The notes under the pieces: generated by a model
Seen by the model: the letters and a program-made list of their open reading frames with translations, nothing else
Told to the model about the DNA's origin: nothing
The model's database searches: none
Position numbers and translations under genes: made by a program
Assembly: GCA_002429045.1 (NCBI GenBank)
Contig: DIYM01000024.1
Location: 1 to 18,743 of the forward strand
Source: Phycisphaerales bacterium UBA6054
GTDB lineage: Bacteria > Planctomycetota > Phycisphaerae > Phycisphaerales > UBA1924
DNA: 18,743 bases
Direction: 5' to 3'
Shown: positions 6,866 to 14,987 of the stretch, one piece after another
Numbering within the stretch: the stretch's first letter is position 1
Layout of the letters: every line of letters begins with the position of its first letter

Positions 6866-8422
6866 CTATCGCGTCAGATACCCCAGATCCAGGACCTCAC
6901 CGTCGGGCGTGTAGACGTCCACGTTGAGGATGCCCGACCCGATGCTCGTGAACACCAGACACGTCCGCCCCGACACCGATGCGTACAGCAAGTCACCGTC
7001 GCTCGGCCCCGCAAACCGCGAAAGACGCTCCTTCGAAACCTGCAAGTGATAGTGCGCCAACGCACGATCACTAAACCGGATCATGTCCCCGCTGGCGACG
7101 AACGCCTCGTCGTTGACCCGGTCCCGAGCACGCGGCCTGAACAACACCGCGCGGTGCTCCCCGCCCGCCCCCGCCTCCACGATCCCACCGTACTCCGTCG
7201 TCCCGTCCGCCCGATCCAACGCGACCTGCTCCCACACCTGCCCGGCCAACGCCCCTGTCCGCAGCGCCTCATCGACCACCAAAACCGTCAACGCATCGCC
7301 CCAGCTCATCGCGTCGGCCCGATCACGCAGGCGCTCCGAACGCGGGCGTTTCCCGCGGTCGGCCTTGCGCATCACCCGCGGCCGATCGCGCAGCCGCCCC
7401 TCCAACTCCGCCAACAACTCGCCCCGGTCCATCCCGAGCCACGACGCGCGGTGCTCACCCGCCCAGCGCAGCGCCTCGATATGCCGCAACTCAAGCCCGC
7501 GACGCTCGCCGTCGCCCAACGCCGCCACCACCGATCTCGCCGAATCCCACCACACCCTGTTCGCCGCCCGGTCCGCCTCACGCTCGCCGTACGACAGACG
7601 CCGGAGCCACCCCAGTTCCTCACCCGTCCGCGGGAGCACCCCGAGATCGCGCAACGCCCGCCGCAGCATCTCGATCTCATCACTCACGCCCGCGCCCGAA
7701 CCCCCCGCGATCAGCCGGGAACGCACACGCCCGTCCCGGTCCAGACGCGAGAGCAGCGTCCACGCGTCGTCCCGCGTCCGCTCGGCACTCCGCAGCACCG
7801 CCCCTTCCATCGCCTCCACATCACCCGCCGGAGACACGAACACGCGATACACGATCTCCTCGATCGGAACGCCCGGCACCAACGCCAGCAACGCAGCCCG
7901 CTCGCCGCGATCCGCGTCGGGCACGTTCGGGCTCACCCGCGCATAGCTCCGCACCAACGCCGGCACCACGCTCACCCAGCCACGCGCCACGCTCGCATCC
8001 GCCAGCACCCGGATCACATCCGGCGAGCGCTCCGTTGGAAGCATCAGCCGGGCCATGCTCTCAGAATCCGCCGCACCATCCTCGCTCTCATCGCTCATCA
8101 GGAGCCGGATCAGCGTCAAACGCACCGCCCCATCCGTCGCACGCGACCAGGCCAGATCCTTGAATGCCTCCCGTGTCCGGCCGCGGACCCGCACCCCAGA
8201 CTCGACCTCGCCCCACGCAGCCTCGGCCGCCGCCACCCGGTCCCGGGCCAGCAACGCCGGATTCCGGACGTCCAGCAACGGGTTGCCGGATGGATCGAAC
8301 GAACTCGTCGCCGAACACCCGCCCCCGAGCCACACCAGCACGCAAAGCCCCAGGGTCGCCAGCCGCCCCAAGCCCCGCCCAAGCCCGTTCCCGGGCACGC
8401 TCCGAATCTGTCCATCGTCCAT
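6866..8422 (-). CDS. Large predicted lipoprotein of unknown function
   Basis: A 518-aa protein that I do not recognise. It begins with a basic N-region and hydrophobic stretch (RLATLGLCVLVWLGGGC) in which LGGGC at residues 32-36 fits a lipobox, so lipidation at C36 and membrane anchoring are likely. Residues ~50-350 are Arg/Ala/Glu/Leu-rich and look mostly helical, possibly repeat-like. The last ~130 residues are more beta-rich with aromatic and Gly content (segments such as GDMIRFSDRALAHYHLQV and LLYASVSGRTCLVF). No catalytic motif is evident. Start ATG 8422 was chosen because it gives a normal lipoprotein signal; the frame stays open to 8695, but the extra part overlaps the divergent NifU gene. 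SD is weak. It is divergent from the NifU-like gene, with a 123-bp shared upstream region. Confidence 0.75.
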   Translation of the reverse strand: MDDGQIRSVPGNGLGRGLGRLATLGLCVLVWLGGGCSATSSFDPSGNPLLDVRNPALLARDRVAAAEAAWGEVESGVRVRGRTREAFKDLAWSRATDGAVRLTLIRLLMSDESEDGAADSESMARLMLPTERSPDVIRVLADASVARGWVSVVPALVRSYARVSPNVPDADRGERAALLALVPGVPIEEIVYRVFVSPAGDVEAMEGAVLRSAERTRDDAWTLLSRLDRDGRVRSRLIAGGSGAGVSDEIEMLRRALRDLGVLPRTGEELGWLRRLSYGEREADRAANRVWWDSARSVVAALGDGERRGLELRHIEALRWAGEHRASWLGMDRGELLAELEGRLRDRPRVMRKADRGKRPRSERLRDRADAMSWGDALTVLVVDEALRTGALAGQVWEQVALDRADGTTEYGGIVEAGAGGEHRAVLFRPRARDRVNDEAFVASGDMIRFSDRALAHYHLQVSKERLSRFAGPSDGDLLYASVSGRTCLVFTSIGSGILNVDVYTPDGEVLDLGYLTR

Positions 8423-8545
8423 GATGCACAAGCCTAGAAGCACCGCCCGCCGACCGCGCCGTATCCACCCTCCCCGCCAGCCTTTCTTGTGTTGAATCAT
8501 TCTAATCTCGATGACACCCGCACCCCGCCCGCATAAACTCCAGCA

Positions 8546-8803
8546 ATGGCACCCCAGCCCGACACCGCCGAGCACCCACTCTGGGAACAAGTCGCGTTCG
8601 TGATCGAGCGCATCCGCCCGGCCGTCCAGAACGACGGCGGCGACATCGAACTGGTCGAGATCACCCCACAGAACGCCGTCCGTATCCGAATGCACGGCGC
8701 CTGCGTCGGCTGCCCCTCCGCCTCCATGACCCTCCGCATCGGCATCGAACGCAACCTCAAAGACCGCGTCCCCGGCGTCACCGCCGTCGAAGCGGTCGAG
8801 TGA
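8546..8803 (+). CDS. NifU C-terminal-domain Fe-S scaffold/carrier protein
   Basis: An 85-aa protein made of a single NifU-like (Nfu) domain. The segment VIERIRPAVQNDGGDIELVE is the family's N-terminal helix and first strand, and GACVGCPSAS carries the CxxC (C53, C56) that holds a labile 4Fe-4S cluster between two monomers for transfer to apo-proteins. There is no N-terminal IscU or A-type domain, so it is the stand-alone form common in bacteria. No Fe-S assembly genes are adjacent. SD before ATG 8546 is poor, but the start matches the family boundary. Confidence 0.92.
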   Translation: MAPQPDTAEHPLWEQVAFVIERIRPAVQNDGGDIELVEITPQNAVRIRMHGACVGCPSASMTLRIGIERNLKDRVPGVTAVEAVE

Positions 8804-8912
8804 GCAGCCAAAGCCACCGCCTCACAAGTCCCCAACCCACCTTCCCTGAAACGGGTAATCGGACCTTCATGCGCAATTCATGCTCCGGCCAAGGCTTGCG
8901 ACAAATCAGCCC

Positions 8913-8941
8913 TTGGACGCAGGCCCCATAGCCCATATACT
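8913..8941 (+). promoter_or_regulatory. Sigma-70-type promoter of csrA
   Basis: TTGGAC at 8913-8918 and TATACT at 8936-8941 are separated by exactly 17 bp, each one or two changes from consensus. Transcription should start near 8948, giving a leader of about 60 nt before the csrA ATG at 9009. Confidence 0.75.
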
Positions 8942-8946
8942 CCTCC

Positions 8947-8963
8947 GTGCCGAGGAGCGGCAC
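8947..8963 (+). promoter_or_regulatory. csrA leader hairpin 1 with GGA in the loop (candidate CsrA site)
   Basis: GTGCCG and CGGCAC pair perfectly (6 bp) around the loop AGGAG. A GGA in a hairpin loop is the CsrA recognition signature. It sits at or just after the expected transcription start, so whether the full stem is in the RNA depends on the true +1. Confidence 0.5.
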
Positions 8964-8969
8964 CGAGCA

Positions 8970-8989
8970 TCTCGATCCGGACATCGAGA
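8970..8989 (+). promoter_or_regulatory. csrA leader hairpin 2 with GGA in the loop (candidate CsrA site)
   Basis: TCTCGAT and ATCGAGA form a perfect 7-bp stem around the hexaloop CCGGAC, placing GGA (8979-8981) in the loop as in high-affinity CsrA targets. It lies 18-27 nt upstream of the csrA ribosome-binding site, a spacing suitable for one CsrA dimer bridging the two sites. Confidence 0.55.
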
Positions 8990-8996
8990 CCGGCGC

Positions 8997-9002
8997 AAGG
9001 AG
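8997..9002 (+). promoter_or_regulatory. csrA ribosome-binding site overlapping a third GGA
   Basis: AAGGAG, six bases before ATG 9009, fixes the csrA start. The surrounding CAAGGAG also fits the CsrA consensus core (A-R-GGA), so CsrA binding here would block ribosome loading. Confidence 0.7.
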
Positions 9003-9008
9003 CACGCA

Positions 9009-9242
9009 ATGCTGGTCATCACACGCAGAGAAGGCGAAGAAATCGTCATCGGCGACCCCAAGAACCCCATCGGGATCGTCCGCATCGCGTCCGTCAAGGG
9101 CGAACGCGTCCGTGTCGCCTTCGACTTCCCGCGTGACGTCGACATCCACCGCCGCGAAATCGCCGATCAGATCGTCTCCGAACCCAACGAACAAGACGCC
9201 CCGGCGGTCATCGCCACCATCAAGCCCGCCGCGAGCGTCTGA
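9009..9242 (+). CDS. csrA: Carbon storage regulator CsrA (RsmA)
   Basis: A 77-aa homodimeric RNA-binding protein that binds GGA motifs in mRNA leaders and represses or stabilises target transcripts, in many bacteria including flagellar and carbon-metabolism genes. It starts MLVITRREGEEIVIGD, with R6 of the binding surface, and has VDIHRREI containing R48, equivalent to E. coli R44; both are needed for RNA binding. Compared with E. coli CsrA (61 aa) there is a ~4-residue insertion in the first beta-hairpin (DPKNPIG) and a ~20-aa C-terminal extension. The start is supported by AAGGAG and by the family N-terminus. The gene has its own promoter and a leader suggesting autorepression. Confidence 0.95.
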   Translation: MLVITRREGEEIVIGDPKNPIGIVRIASVKGERVRVAFDFPRDVDIHRREIADQIVSEPNEQDAPAVIATIKPAASV

Positions 9243-9270
9243 CCCTCCGGGCACACCACCAAGAAATCAA

Positions 9271-9300
9271 CAACGCCCGTCCCCTCCCGGACGGGCGTTG
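9271..9300. terminator. Bidirectional terminator between convergent csrA and ndk
   Basis: CAACGCCCGTCC pairs with GGACGGGCGTTG (12 bp) around the loop CCTCCC. It is followed by TCCTTCATT on the plus strand and by TTGATTTCTT on the minus strand, and lies 28 bp after each gene's stop, so it can serve both. Confidence 0.8.
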
Positions 9301-9327
9301 TCCTTCATTCAGATCGGCGTCGGGACC

Positions 9328-9797
9328 CTACTCGGGCTCGCCGCCCGACATGTCGTAGACCCAGCCCTCGATGGCGCGATCCAGGTCCTGAACCTCGCCC
9401 TCGTTGAAGAACAGCCCCAACTCACGCTGCGCCGCCTCGGGCGAGTCCGACCCGTGGATCAGGTTGAACGAGTTCGAGACACCGAAGTCACCGCGAATGG
9501 TGCCCGCGTCGGCCTTGCTGCCGAACGTCGCACCCATCATCGAGCGGGCGATCGCGATGGCGCCCACGCCCCGAACCGCCATCACCACCACCGGGGATGA
9601 GGTCATGAATCCGACGAGACCGTCGTAAAACGGCTTGCCCTTGTGGTCGCCGTAGTGCGTCGCCGCCAGATCCTGAGAGATCGTCATCATCTTCATGCCG
9701 ACGATCGCCAGCCCCTTCTCCTCGAAGCGGGTGATGATCTTGCCCATCAAGCCGCGCTGCACCGCGTCGGGCTTGAGAATAATCAACGTGGTTTCCA
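9328..9797 (-). CDS. ndk: Nucleoside diphosphate kinase
   Basis: A 156-aa cytoplasmic enzyme that moves the gamma-phosphate from NTPs (mainly ATP) to NDPs through a phosphohistidine, balancing nucleotide pools. Visible: TLIILKPDAVQRGLMGKII with nucleotide-contacting K9, RSMMGAT and GTIRGDFG (T91 and R102 region), and the catalytic His in NLIHGSDSPEAA (H115). Slightly longer than the usual 140-150 aa, with a short acidic C-terminal tail. The usual NP/DP after GAT is replaced by FGSKAD, a mild deviation. Start ATG 9797 is supported by AGGAG seven bases upstream and by the family start METTLIILKPDA; the longer open frame upstream has unrelated composition. It stands alone, convergent with csrA. 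Confidence 0.96.
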
Positions 9798-9907
9798 TGC
9801 CATGCTCCTCTCGGCCAAGCGGCCCGCGGCCAGTCTGCTCGATCCAAACCCCGACCGGGCCGCCGCTCCGGCCCGAAAAACCGGGTCGGAAGCATAGCCA
9901 CACCGCT

Positions 9908-10651
9908 TCAGAAGTCCCACTCGGCGAACCCACCAGCACCCGCAACATCCATCGCGAACCAGAAGCCCATGCCCCCGCCCCCCAGCCCGACCACGCCGCA
10001 CACCAGCACCACAACGACCGCCCAGACCAGCGTCCCCACCCTCCAACCGGCCCGCCCGTTCCCCGCAGCGCGCCCGCCGACGCCCAGCCGTGCCGCCGCC
10101 GCCCGAGTCGAAGCGGCCCATGCGAAGACCCAGACCGGCAGCAACACCAACCACACAAAGAAGGCACACAGCCCGATCCCCCAGAGCGCCGTGCCGGCCA
10201 CCGCCGGATCGAGCAGCACACGGGCGACACCCGCGACCGCCGCCCCGAACGCCGTAAACCCGCCGATCACCAGCCAGGGGCCATGCAGAATCGGCAACGA
10301 ACGGAGCCACACCCAACTCGCGTAGCGACGATCGTGCCGAGGGAGCAGCAGCACGAAGCCCTGCCCGACAAAGAACGACCCGAGCAACCCAACCCCCAGC
10401 ACCGCCGCCGTCCAGGGCAACAACCAGACCTCCCCGCCCGCAGCCATCGCGCCCATCGAGTACACGATCACCACGCAAAGCCAGCCGGCGATATGCGACC
10501 ACAACGGCTTCAAGCCGGCGTTCTGCACGCGGTCCCGCGCGACCTGGACCAGCGACCCGGCATGGTCATACACCCACCCGCACTCCGAGCAGCGCGCACC
10601 GATAGACCGACCGATCTCGTACCCGCATCGATGGCAAGGGATCAGCCGCAT
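9908..10651 (-). CDS. Zinc-ribbon multi-pass membrane protein of unknown function
   Basis: A 247-aa protein beginning with a four-cysteine zinc ribbon (C6-x2-C9 and C21-x2-C24, in IPCHRCGYE and RCSECGWVY). About five or six hydrophobic helices follow: near residues 53-70, 78-103, 122-145, 150-175 and 205-235. The layout matches many planctomycete membrane proteins with a cytoplasmic zinc-ribbon head and no known function. A GGGGGAG sequence about five bases upstream supports ATG 10651. It follows the FG-GAP gene by 51 bp on the same strand, so they may be co-transcribed; 110 bp separates it from ndk. The extreme Gly/Ala/Val richness of the last third reflects high GC. Confidence 0.8.
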   Translation of the reverse strand: MRLIPCHRCGYEIGRSIGARCSECGWVYDHAGSLVQVARDRVQNAGLKPLWSHIAGWLCVVIVYSMGAMAAGGEVWLLPWTAAVLGVGLLGSFFVGQGFVLLLPRHDRRYASWVWLRSLPILHGPWLVIGGFTAFGAAVAGVARVLLDPAVAGTALWGIGLCAFFVWLVLLPVWVFAWAASTRAAAARLGVGGRAAGNGRAGWRVGTLVWAVVVVLVCGVVGLGGGGMGFWFAMDVAGAGGFAEWDF

Positions 10652-10702
10652 CCGTCTCCCCCGGCATCCGCGCCCATCGCGCGGAACCGCCGCGAGACCG
10701 AC

Positions 10703-12199
10703 TTACGGGCACCCGTCGTTGAACAACTGGATGTACGCCGAGAGATCGAAAAAGTTCAGCACCCCGAACGGCGCCGCCAGATCGGCCGCGCCGTCGCCGT
10801 CATCGAAGAGCGAGATGAACGCCGCCAGATCGAAGAAGTTCACCACGCCCTCGGGCGGAACCAGGTCCGCGGGACACGGCGCATCCGCCCCGCTCACCAC
10901 GAACCGGGCCGCCCCGGTGAACGGCGCCAGCCCCACGCCCGCCCCGCGAGCCCCCACCACCGATGTCCACACGTCCTCGGAAGCCCCGTCCCCCTCGACC
11001 ACCGCCACATCGCTGCCGAACAGGTTCCCCCCGCCCCCGGCGCCGCTCGTGTCCGCATCCGCGCTCACCACCAACGCCTCCACCCACCCGCCGGCATCGC
11101 CCGGCAAGAAGTAGTGGACCGTCCCCGCATCGTCGGCGCCATCGATCGGAGTCCCCGGCGCGCCCGCGACGATCAGATCACCCGCCACGGACACCGAAGA
11201 CCCGAACTCCTGCAGGCTCACAGGCTCTCCCGCGAGCAACCTCGCGGTCTCACCCCACGCCCCGGCACCCCCCGCGTCCTCCTCGAACACGAACGCAGCG
11301 CCGGAAAACACTCCTTCCCGGTCGTACCGCCGGGCGCCGACCACCACACGCCCCCCGTCGATCGCGACCGAGTACCCGAACTGATCGCTCTGGTCCACGT
11401 CCGAACCCATCAGCTTGCGCACCAGGCCCCACCGCCCGCCCGCGGCATCCCGCTCGTACACGTACGCCGCGCCGGACCCGTTGCCCTGCCCGTCCGAGCC
11501 GATCGACCCGATCACCAGCCGCCCGCCGTCCATCGCCAGCGAAAACCCGAACTGGGCGTCGGGGTTCGCGTCGTCGGCCAGCAGCTTCTGTGAGAAAACC
11601 CAGCCCCCGCCCGAGCCCTCCCGCTCGAACAGGTACACGGCCCCGCGCTCCAGCACCCCGCCCGCGTCCGCCAGCGGCGCCCCCACCGCCGCCACCCCAC
11701 CGCTCACCGCGACAGAGAGCCCGAACACGTCGCTCCCACGCCCGTCCGGCGCGAGCAGCTTCGCCCGCTGCCCCCACGCACCCACGCCCCCGAAGTCACG
11801 CTCGAACACGTACGCCGCGCCCGCGATCACCGCCGACGTATCGCTCCCCCACGCGCCCGCCACCAGCGTCGCCCCCCCATCGGCGTCATCCAGCGCGACG
11901 TCATACCCCACAAAGTCGCTCATCAACAGGTCGTCCGACTCGACCCGCGCCGACTGCGACCATCCGCCCTCACCCCGCTCAAAGACATACACCGCCCCAC
12001 CGAACATCGCGCTGCCCGAGTCATCGGAAGCCCCGATCGCGGCCACTCCGTTCCGCATCGCAACACTGATCCCGAACAACGCACCCGGCGACGGAGGGTC
12101 CGCCACCACAGTCTGCTGCCCCAGCACAGACTTCTCCCCCCCGAACGCCAGCGATCCGCCGGCGGCCAGGACGAGCAACCCACAACGAAACGAGCCCAT
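10703..12199 (-). CDS. Secreted FG-GAP beta-propeller protein with GC-type dockerin tail
   Basis: A 498-aa exported protein. A signal peptide (MGSFRCGLLVLAAGGSLAFG) leads into seven FG-GAP-like repeats, each with an F-G-x-S-(V/L)-A core and most ending in GA(A/V)(Y/F)(V/L)(F/Y)E; clear copies start at ALFGISVAM, DFVGYDVAL, DVFGLSVAV, AQFGFSLAM, DQFGYSVAI, QEFGSSVSV and NLFGSDVAV. Seven repeats fit a closed seven-bladed beta-propeller. The C-terminus CPADL... holds two copies of a dockerin-like unit (VVNFFDLAAFISLF and VLNFFDLSAYIQLFNDGCP), the 'GC-type dockerin' of Phycisphaerales, presumed to anchor or assemble surface proteins. Ligand unknown. ATG 12199 is preferred over ATG 12205 because AGGGAG abuts the latter but lies six bases from the former. 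Confidence 0.88.
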   Translation of the reverse strand: MGSFRCGLLVLAAGGSLAFGGEKSVLGQQTVVADPPSPGALFGISVAMRNGVAAIGASDDSGSAMFGGAVYVFERGEGGWSQSARVESDDLLMSDFVGYDVALDDADGGATLVAGAWGSDTSAVIAGAAYVFERDFGGVGAWGQRAKLLAPDGRGSDVFGLSVAVSGGVAAVGAPLADAGGVLERGAVYLFEREGSGGGWVFSQKLLADDANPDAQFGFSLAMDGGRLVIGSIGSDGQGNGSGAAYVYERDAAGGRWGLVRKLMGSDVDQSDQFGYSVAIDGGRVVVGARRYDREGVFSGAAFVFEEDAGGAGAWGETARLLAGEPVSLQEFGSSVSVAGDLIVAGAPGTPIDGADDAGTVHYFLPGDAGGWVEALVVSADADTSGAGGGGNLFGSDVAVVEGDGASEDVWTSVVGARGAGVGLAPFTGAARFVVSGADAPCPADLVPPEGVVNFFDLAAFISLFDDGDGAADLAAPFGVLNFFDLSAYIQLFNDGCP

Positions 12200-12407
12200 T
12201 CGCATCTCCCTACGCTCCGATACGCCGCCCGTCCCTGCAGCGCTTTTTCAGCAGTGTCCCCCTCTCATCTCTCTTGAACTAGCATATTCCGAAGAATCCA
12301 GACAGCCGGATTCCCGCGTCCGCCCGACGAAACCGCCAAGGGTCCGCTATCCTGACCCGACACACCAGCACCCCATTTCAATCCCCCCTTATCACGGGAG
12401 GCCACGG

Positions 12408-14369
12408 ATGGCCAGGACCACCAAACAACCCGCCGCGAAGAAGCCCCGCGCCACCGCCGAGTCCATGGCGGCCAAGCAACGCGACATCTCCGTCTCCGAG
12501 TTCTTCGCGAAAAACCGCCACCTCCTCGGCTTCGACAACCCCCGCAAAGCCCTCCTGACCACCGTCAAGGAAGCCGTCGACAACGCGCTCGACGCCTGCG
12601 AAGAAGCCTCCATCCTCCCCGACATCGAGGTCCGCATCGAGGAACTCGTCGCCCCGCCCTCGGTCTCCAAACCCGGGCGCTACCGCGTCACCATCACCGA
12701 CAACGGGCCCGGCATCGTCCGCCGCCAGGTCGAGAACATCTTCGGGCGGCTCCTCTACGGCTCCAAGTTTCACCGCCTCAAGATGTCGCGCGGCCAGCAG
12801 GGCATCGGCATCTCCGCCGCCGGCATGTACGGGCTCATGACCACCGGCAAGCCCATGGTCATCACCACACGCCCCAACAAGTCCAAGCCCGCCCACCACC
12901 TCGAACTCGCGATGGACACCTCCAAGAACCGCCCGGAGGTCACCGTCGACGCCGAGACCGACGACTTCCCAGAGACCTCCTCGGGCACCGGCACCCGCGT
13001 CGCCATCGAGATGGAAGCCAAGTTCTTCCGAGGCAAAGGCTCCGTCGAGACCTACCTCGAACAGACCGCCATCGCCAACCCCCACGCCGAGATCACCTTC
13101 GTCCCGCCCGACAAAGCCAGGGAAGACGCCGAGCTCGCCTCGGATCGACCAGAAGCCGACGACGACGGCATCGTCCGCACCACCGAGCACGCCGACCGCA
13201 TCCTCTACCCGCGCGCCGTCTCCGAACTCCCGCCCGAAACCGCCGAGATCAAACCCCACCCCTACGGCGTCGAACTCGGCTCCTTCCTCACCAAGCTCAA
13301 GACCTCCCAAGAAAAACAGCTCGCCGGCTTCTTCAAGAACGAGTTCTGCCGCGTCCCCCCCGCCGCCGTCAAAGCCATCACCGAAGCCGCCAGCACCAAG
13401 GGCAAGTCCTACAGCGGCCAGACCTGGCTCAAAGGGCTCGAAACCCCCGACGCCGAACGCCTCTACAAAGCCCTCCAGAACGCCAAGCTCCGCAGCCCGC
13501 CGACCGACTGCCTCGCCCCCATCGGCGTCCGCACCATGCTCGCCGGCATGCTCAAGGGCGTGAAAGCCGAGTTCTACACCGCCTCCACCCGCGACCCGTC
13601 CGTGTACCGAGGCAACCCCTTCCAGATCGAAGCCGCCATCGCCTACGGCGGCGACCTCCCCGCCGACCAATCCGCACGCATCATCCGCTTCGCCAACCGC
13701 GTGCCACTGCTCTACCAGCAGTCCGCCTGCTCGTCCTTCAAGTCCGTCACCGAGACCGGCTGGAAGAACTACGGCCTCCAGCAACCCCGCGGCGCCGCCC
13801 CCGTCGGCCCCCTCGTCGTCATGATCCACATGGCCTCCGTCTGGGTCCCGTTCACATCGGAGTCCAAGGAAGCCATCGCCGACTACGACGAGATCCGCAA
13901 GGAGATGAAGCTCGCCCTCCAGGAGTGCGGCCGCAAGCTCGGCCAATACATCCGCCGCCGCCAACGCATGAAACGCGAAGGCCAGAAGCGCGACGTCTTC
14001 GAACGCTACATCGGCGAGATCGCCCGCGCCTGCAACGCCATCACCGGCTCGGACATCAAAGAGATCCACGACCTCCTCCTCGAGCAGGCCCAGACCAAGA
14101 CCGAGATCGCCGACGCCCAACTGGACGAAGAGGGCAAGTTCGTCAAAGACGAGCACGGCCGCCTGGCCAAAAACGACGACGTCATCATCATCGGCGACGA
14201 CGGCAAACCCGCCGTCGCACCCGAGCCCGACGCCGGCACCAACAAACCCAAGCCGCCGTCCAACAAGCAAACCAAGCGCACCGCCAAGAAGAAGGTGGCC
14301 AAAAAAGTCGCAAAGAACGCCGTCAAGAAGAGACGCACCGCCAAACCCGCCGGGCTCTTCGAGAGCTAG
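12408..14369 (+). CDS. top6B: DNA topoisomerase VI subunit B (ATPase subunit)
   Basis: A 653-aa GHKL ATPase subunit of the type IIB topoisomerase that passes one duplex through another. ATP dimerises the B subunits, closing the gate and driving cleavage by subunit A. Bergerat-fold motifs: N-box KEAVDNALDACEE (E55, N59), G1 ITDNGPGI (D98, G100, G102) and G2 GQQGIGISAAG (129-139). Residues ~300-365 match the H2TH domain (GFFKNEFCRVPPAAVKAI); ~380-500 the transducer, with RGNPFQIEAAIAYGG, WKNYGLQQP and the signature MASVWVPFTSESKEAIADY. After ~560 a charged linker leads to a Lys/Ala-rich tail (TAKKKVAKKVAKNAVKKRR) not expected in the ~530-aa archaeal form. ATG 12408 is fixed by GGGAGG six bases upstream. 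First gene of a four-gene operon ending in subunit A. Confidence 0.95.
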   Translation: MARTTKQPAAKKPRATAESMAAKQRDISVSEFFAKNRHLLGFDNPRKALLTTVKEAVDNALDACEEASILPDIEVRIEELVAPPSVSKPGRYRVTITDNGPGIVRRQVENIFGRLLYGSKFHRLKMSRGQQGIGISAAGMYGLMTTGKPMVITTRPNKSKPAHHLELAMDTSKNRPEVTVDAETDDFPETSSGTGTRVAIEMEAKFFRGKGSVETYLEQTAIANPHAEITFVPPDKAREDAELASDRPEADDDGIVRTTEHADRILYPRAVSELPPETAEIKPHPYGVELGSFLTKLKTSQEKQLAGFFKNEFCRVPPAAVKAITEAASTKGKSYSGQTWLKGLETPDAERLYKALQNAKLRSPPTDCLAPIGVRTMLAGMLKGVKAEFYTASTRDPSVYRGNPFQIEAAIAYGGDLPADQSARIIRFANRVPLLYQQSACSSFKSVTETGWKNYGLQQPRGAAPVGPLVVMIHMASVWVPFTSESKEAIADYDEIRKEMKLALQECGRKLGQYIRRRQRMKREGQKRDVFERYIGEIARACNAITGSDIKEIHDLLLEQAQTKTEIADAQLDEEGKFVKDEHGRLAKNDDVIIIGDDGKPAVAPEPDAGTNKPKPPSNKQTKRTAKKKVAKKVAKNAVKKRRTAKPAGLFES

Positions 14370-14381
14370 CACACCATCCCC

Positions 14382-14987
14382 ATGCTCTTCCGCACGCCAT
14401 CACAACACGCACGACTGCGCATCAGCCACGAGAACCTCGGCCCGGCACTGTCACAAGCCCCCATCCGATGGCTCTGGCTGGCACTCGGTATCACGACCAC
14501 CGCGACACTGACAACGATGGCCTCCTTCTCCGTACGCACGGGGTTCATGCCGCCCAACACCCCGGGCATCGTGGCCGATCACCTCCCCGCGATCATGCTC
14601 GCCATCGGCCTGATCTGCCTCGCCGCAGAGTCGCTCTCTTCCTGGAAGCAAAGCCGCATCCCGTTCGCGATATCGACAGAGCAGCACGTGCACCTGCCCC
14701 GCTACGCCATGACGCTTGAGCGCTCCGACATCATCGGAACCTCGATCAGGATCACAAAGGCACACACCATCAACGACCAAGCAGAACGCGAGCCATACGC
14801 CAAGTCCACGCTGGTCATCCTGACCCACCGATCCCCCAAAGCCGGCATCCCCGTCCTGACAAACCTGAGCGGACGGCATGCCGCCAGAACCGCCCGACGC
14901 TGGGCAAACCTATCGGGCCTCACCCACCTCGACACAACCGGCCCCGAGACAGAGCCAAGCCGCCCGCAACCAACGAGCAGCCCATGA
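14382..14987 (+). CDS. Small two-helix membrane protein of unknown function
   Basis: A 201-aa protein, not recognised. Two hydrophobic helices are visible (about residues 28-50, IRWLWLALGITTTATL..., and 68-86, LPAIMLAIGLICLAA), followed by a soluble C-terminal region of ~110 residues (ERSDIIGTSIRITKAH, STLVILTHRSPKAGIPVLTN) whose strand-rich look recalls small PH-like membrane-associated domains; that comparison is speculative. It begins 12 bp after top6B and its TGA overlaps the next start as ATGA, so it is a real member of the operon despite a poor SD. Base use is slightly less GC3-biased than its neighbours. Confidence 0.7.
   Translation: MLFRTPSQHARLRISHENLGPALSQAPIRWLWLALGITTTATLTTMASFSVRTGFMPPNTPGIVADHLPAIMLAIGLICLAAESLSSWKQSRIPFAISTEQHVHLPRYAMTLERSDIIGTSIRITKAHTINDQAEREPYAKSTLVILTHRSPKAGIPVLTNLSGRHAARTARRWANLSGLTHLDTTGPETEPSRPQPTSSP

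Noticed and set aside
6764..8437. A 557-codon plus-strand frame opposite the lipoprotein
   Set aside because: Arg/Pro/His-rich shadow; the minus-strand frame has a coherent lipoprotein signal and balanced composition.
8478..8506. TCTAAT at 8501-8506 as a -10 for the NifU-like gene
   Set aside because: No acceptable -35 at 16-18 bp spacing, so the promoter is not supported.
11415..12407. A 331-codon upstream extension of the top6B frame
   Set aside because: It is antisense to the FG-GAP gene, Ser/Pro/Arg-rich without domains, and the start at 12408 has a proper SD and matches the family N-terminus.
12378..14372. A 664-codon open frame on the minus strand covering all of top6B
   Set aside because: Gly/Val/Asp/Leu-rich mirror of a high-GC gene, no RBS or domain; the plus-strand frame carries all topoisomerase VI motifs.
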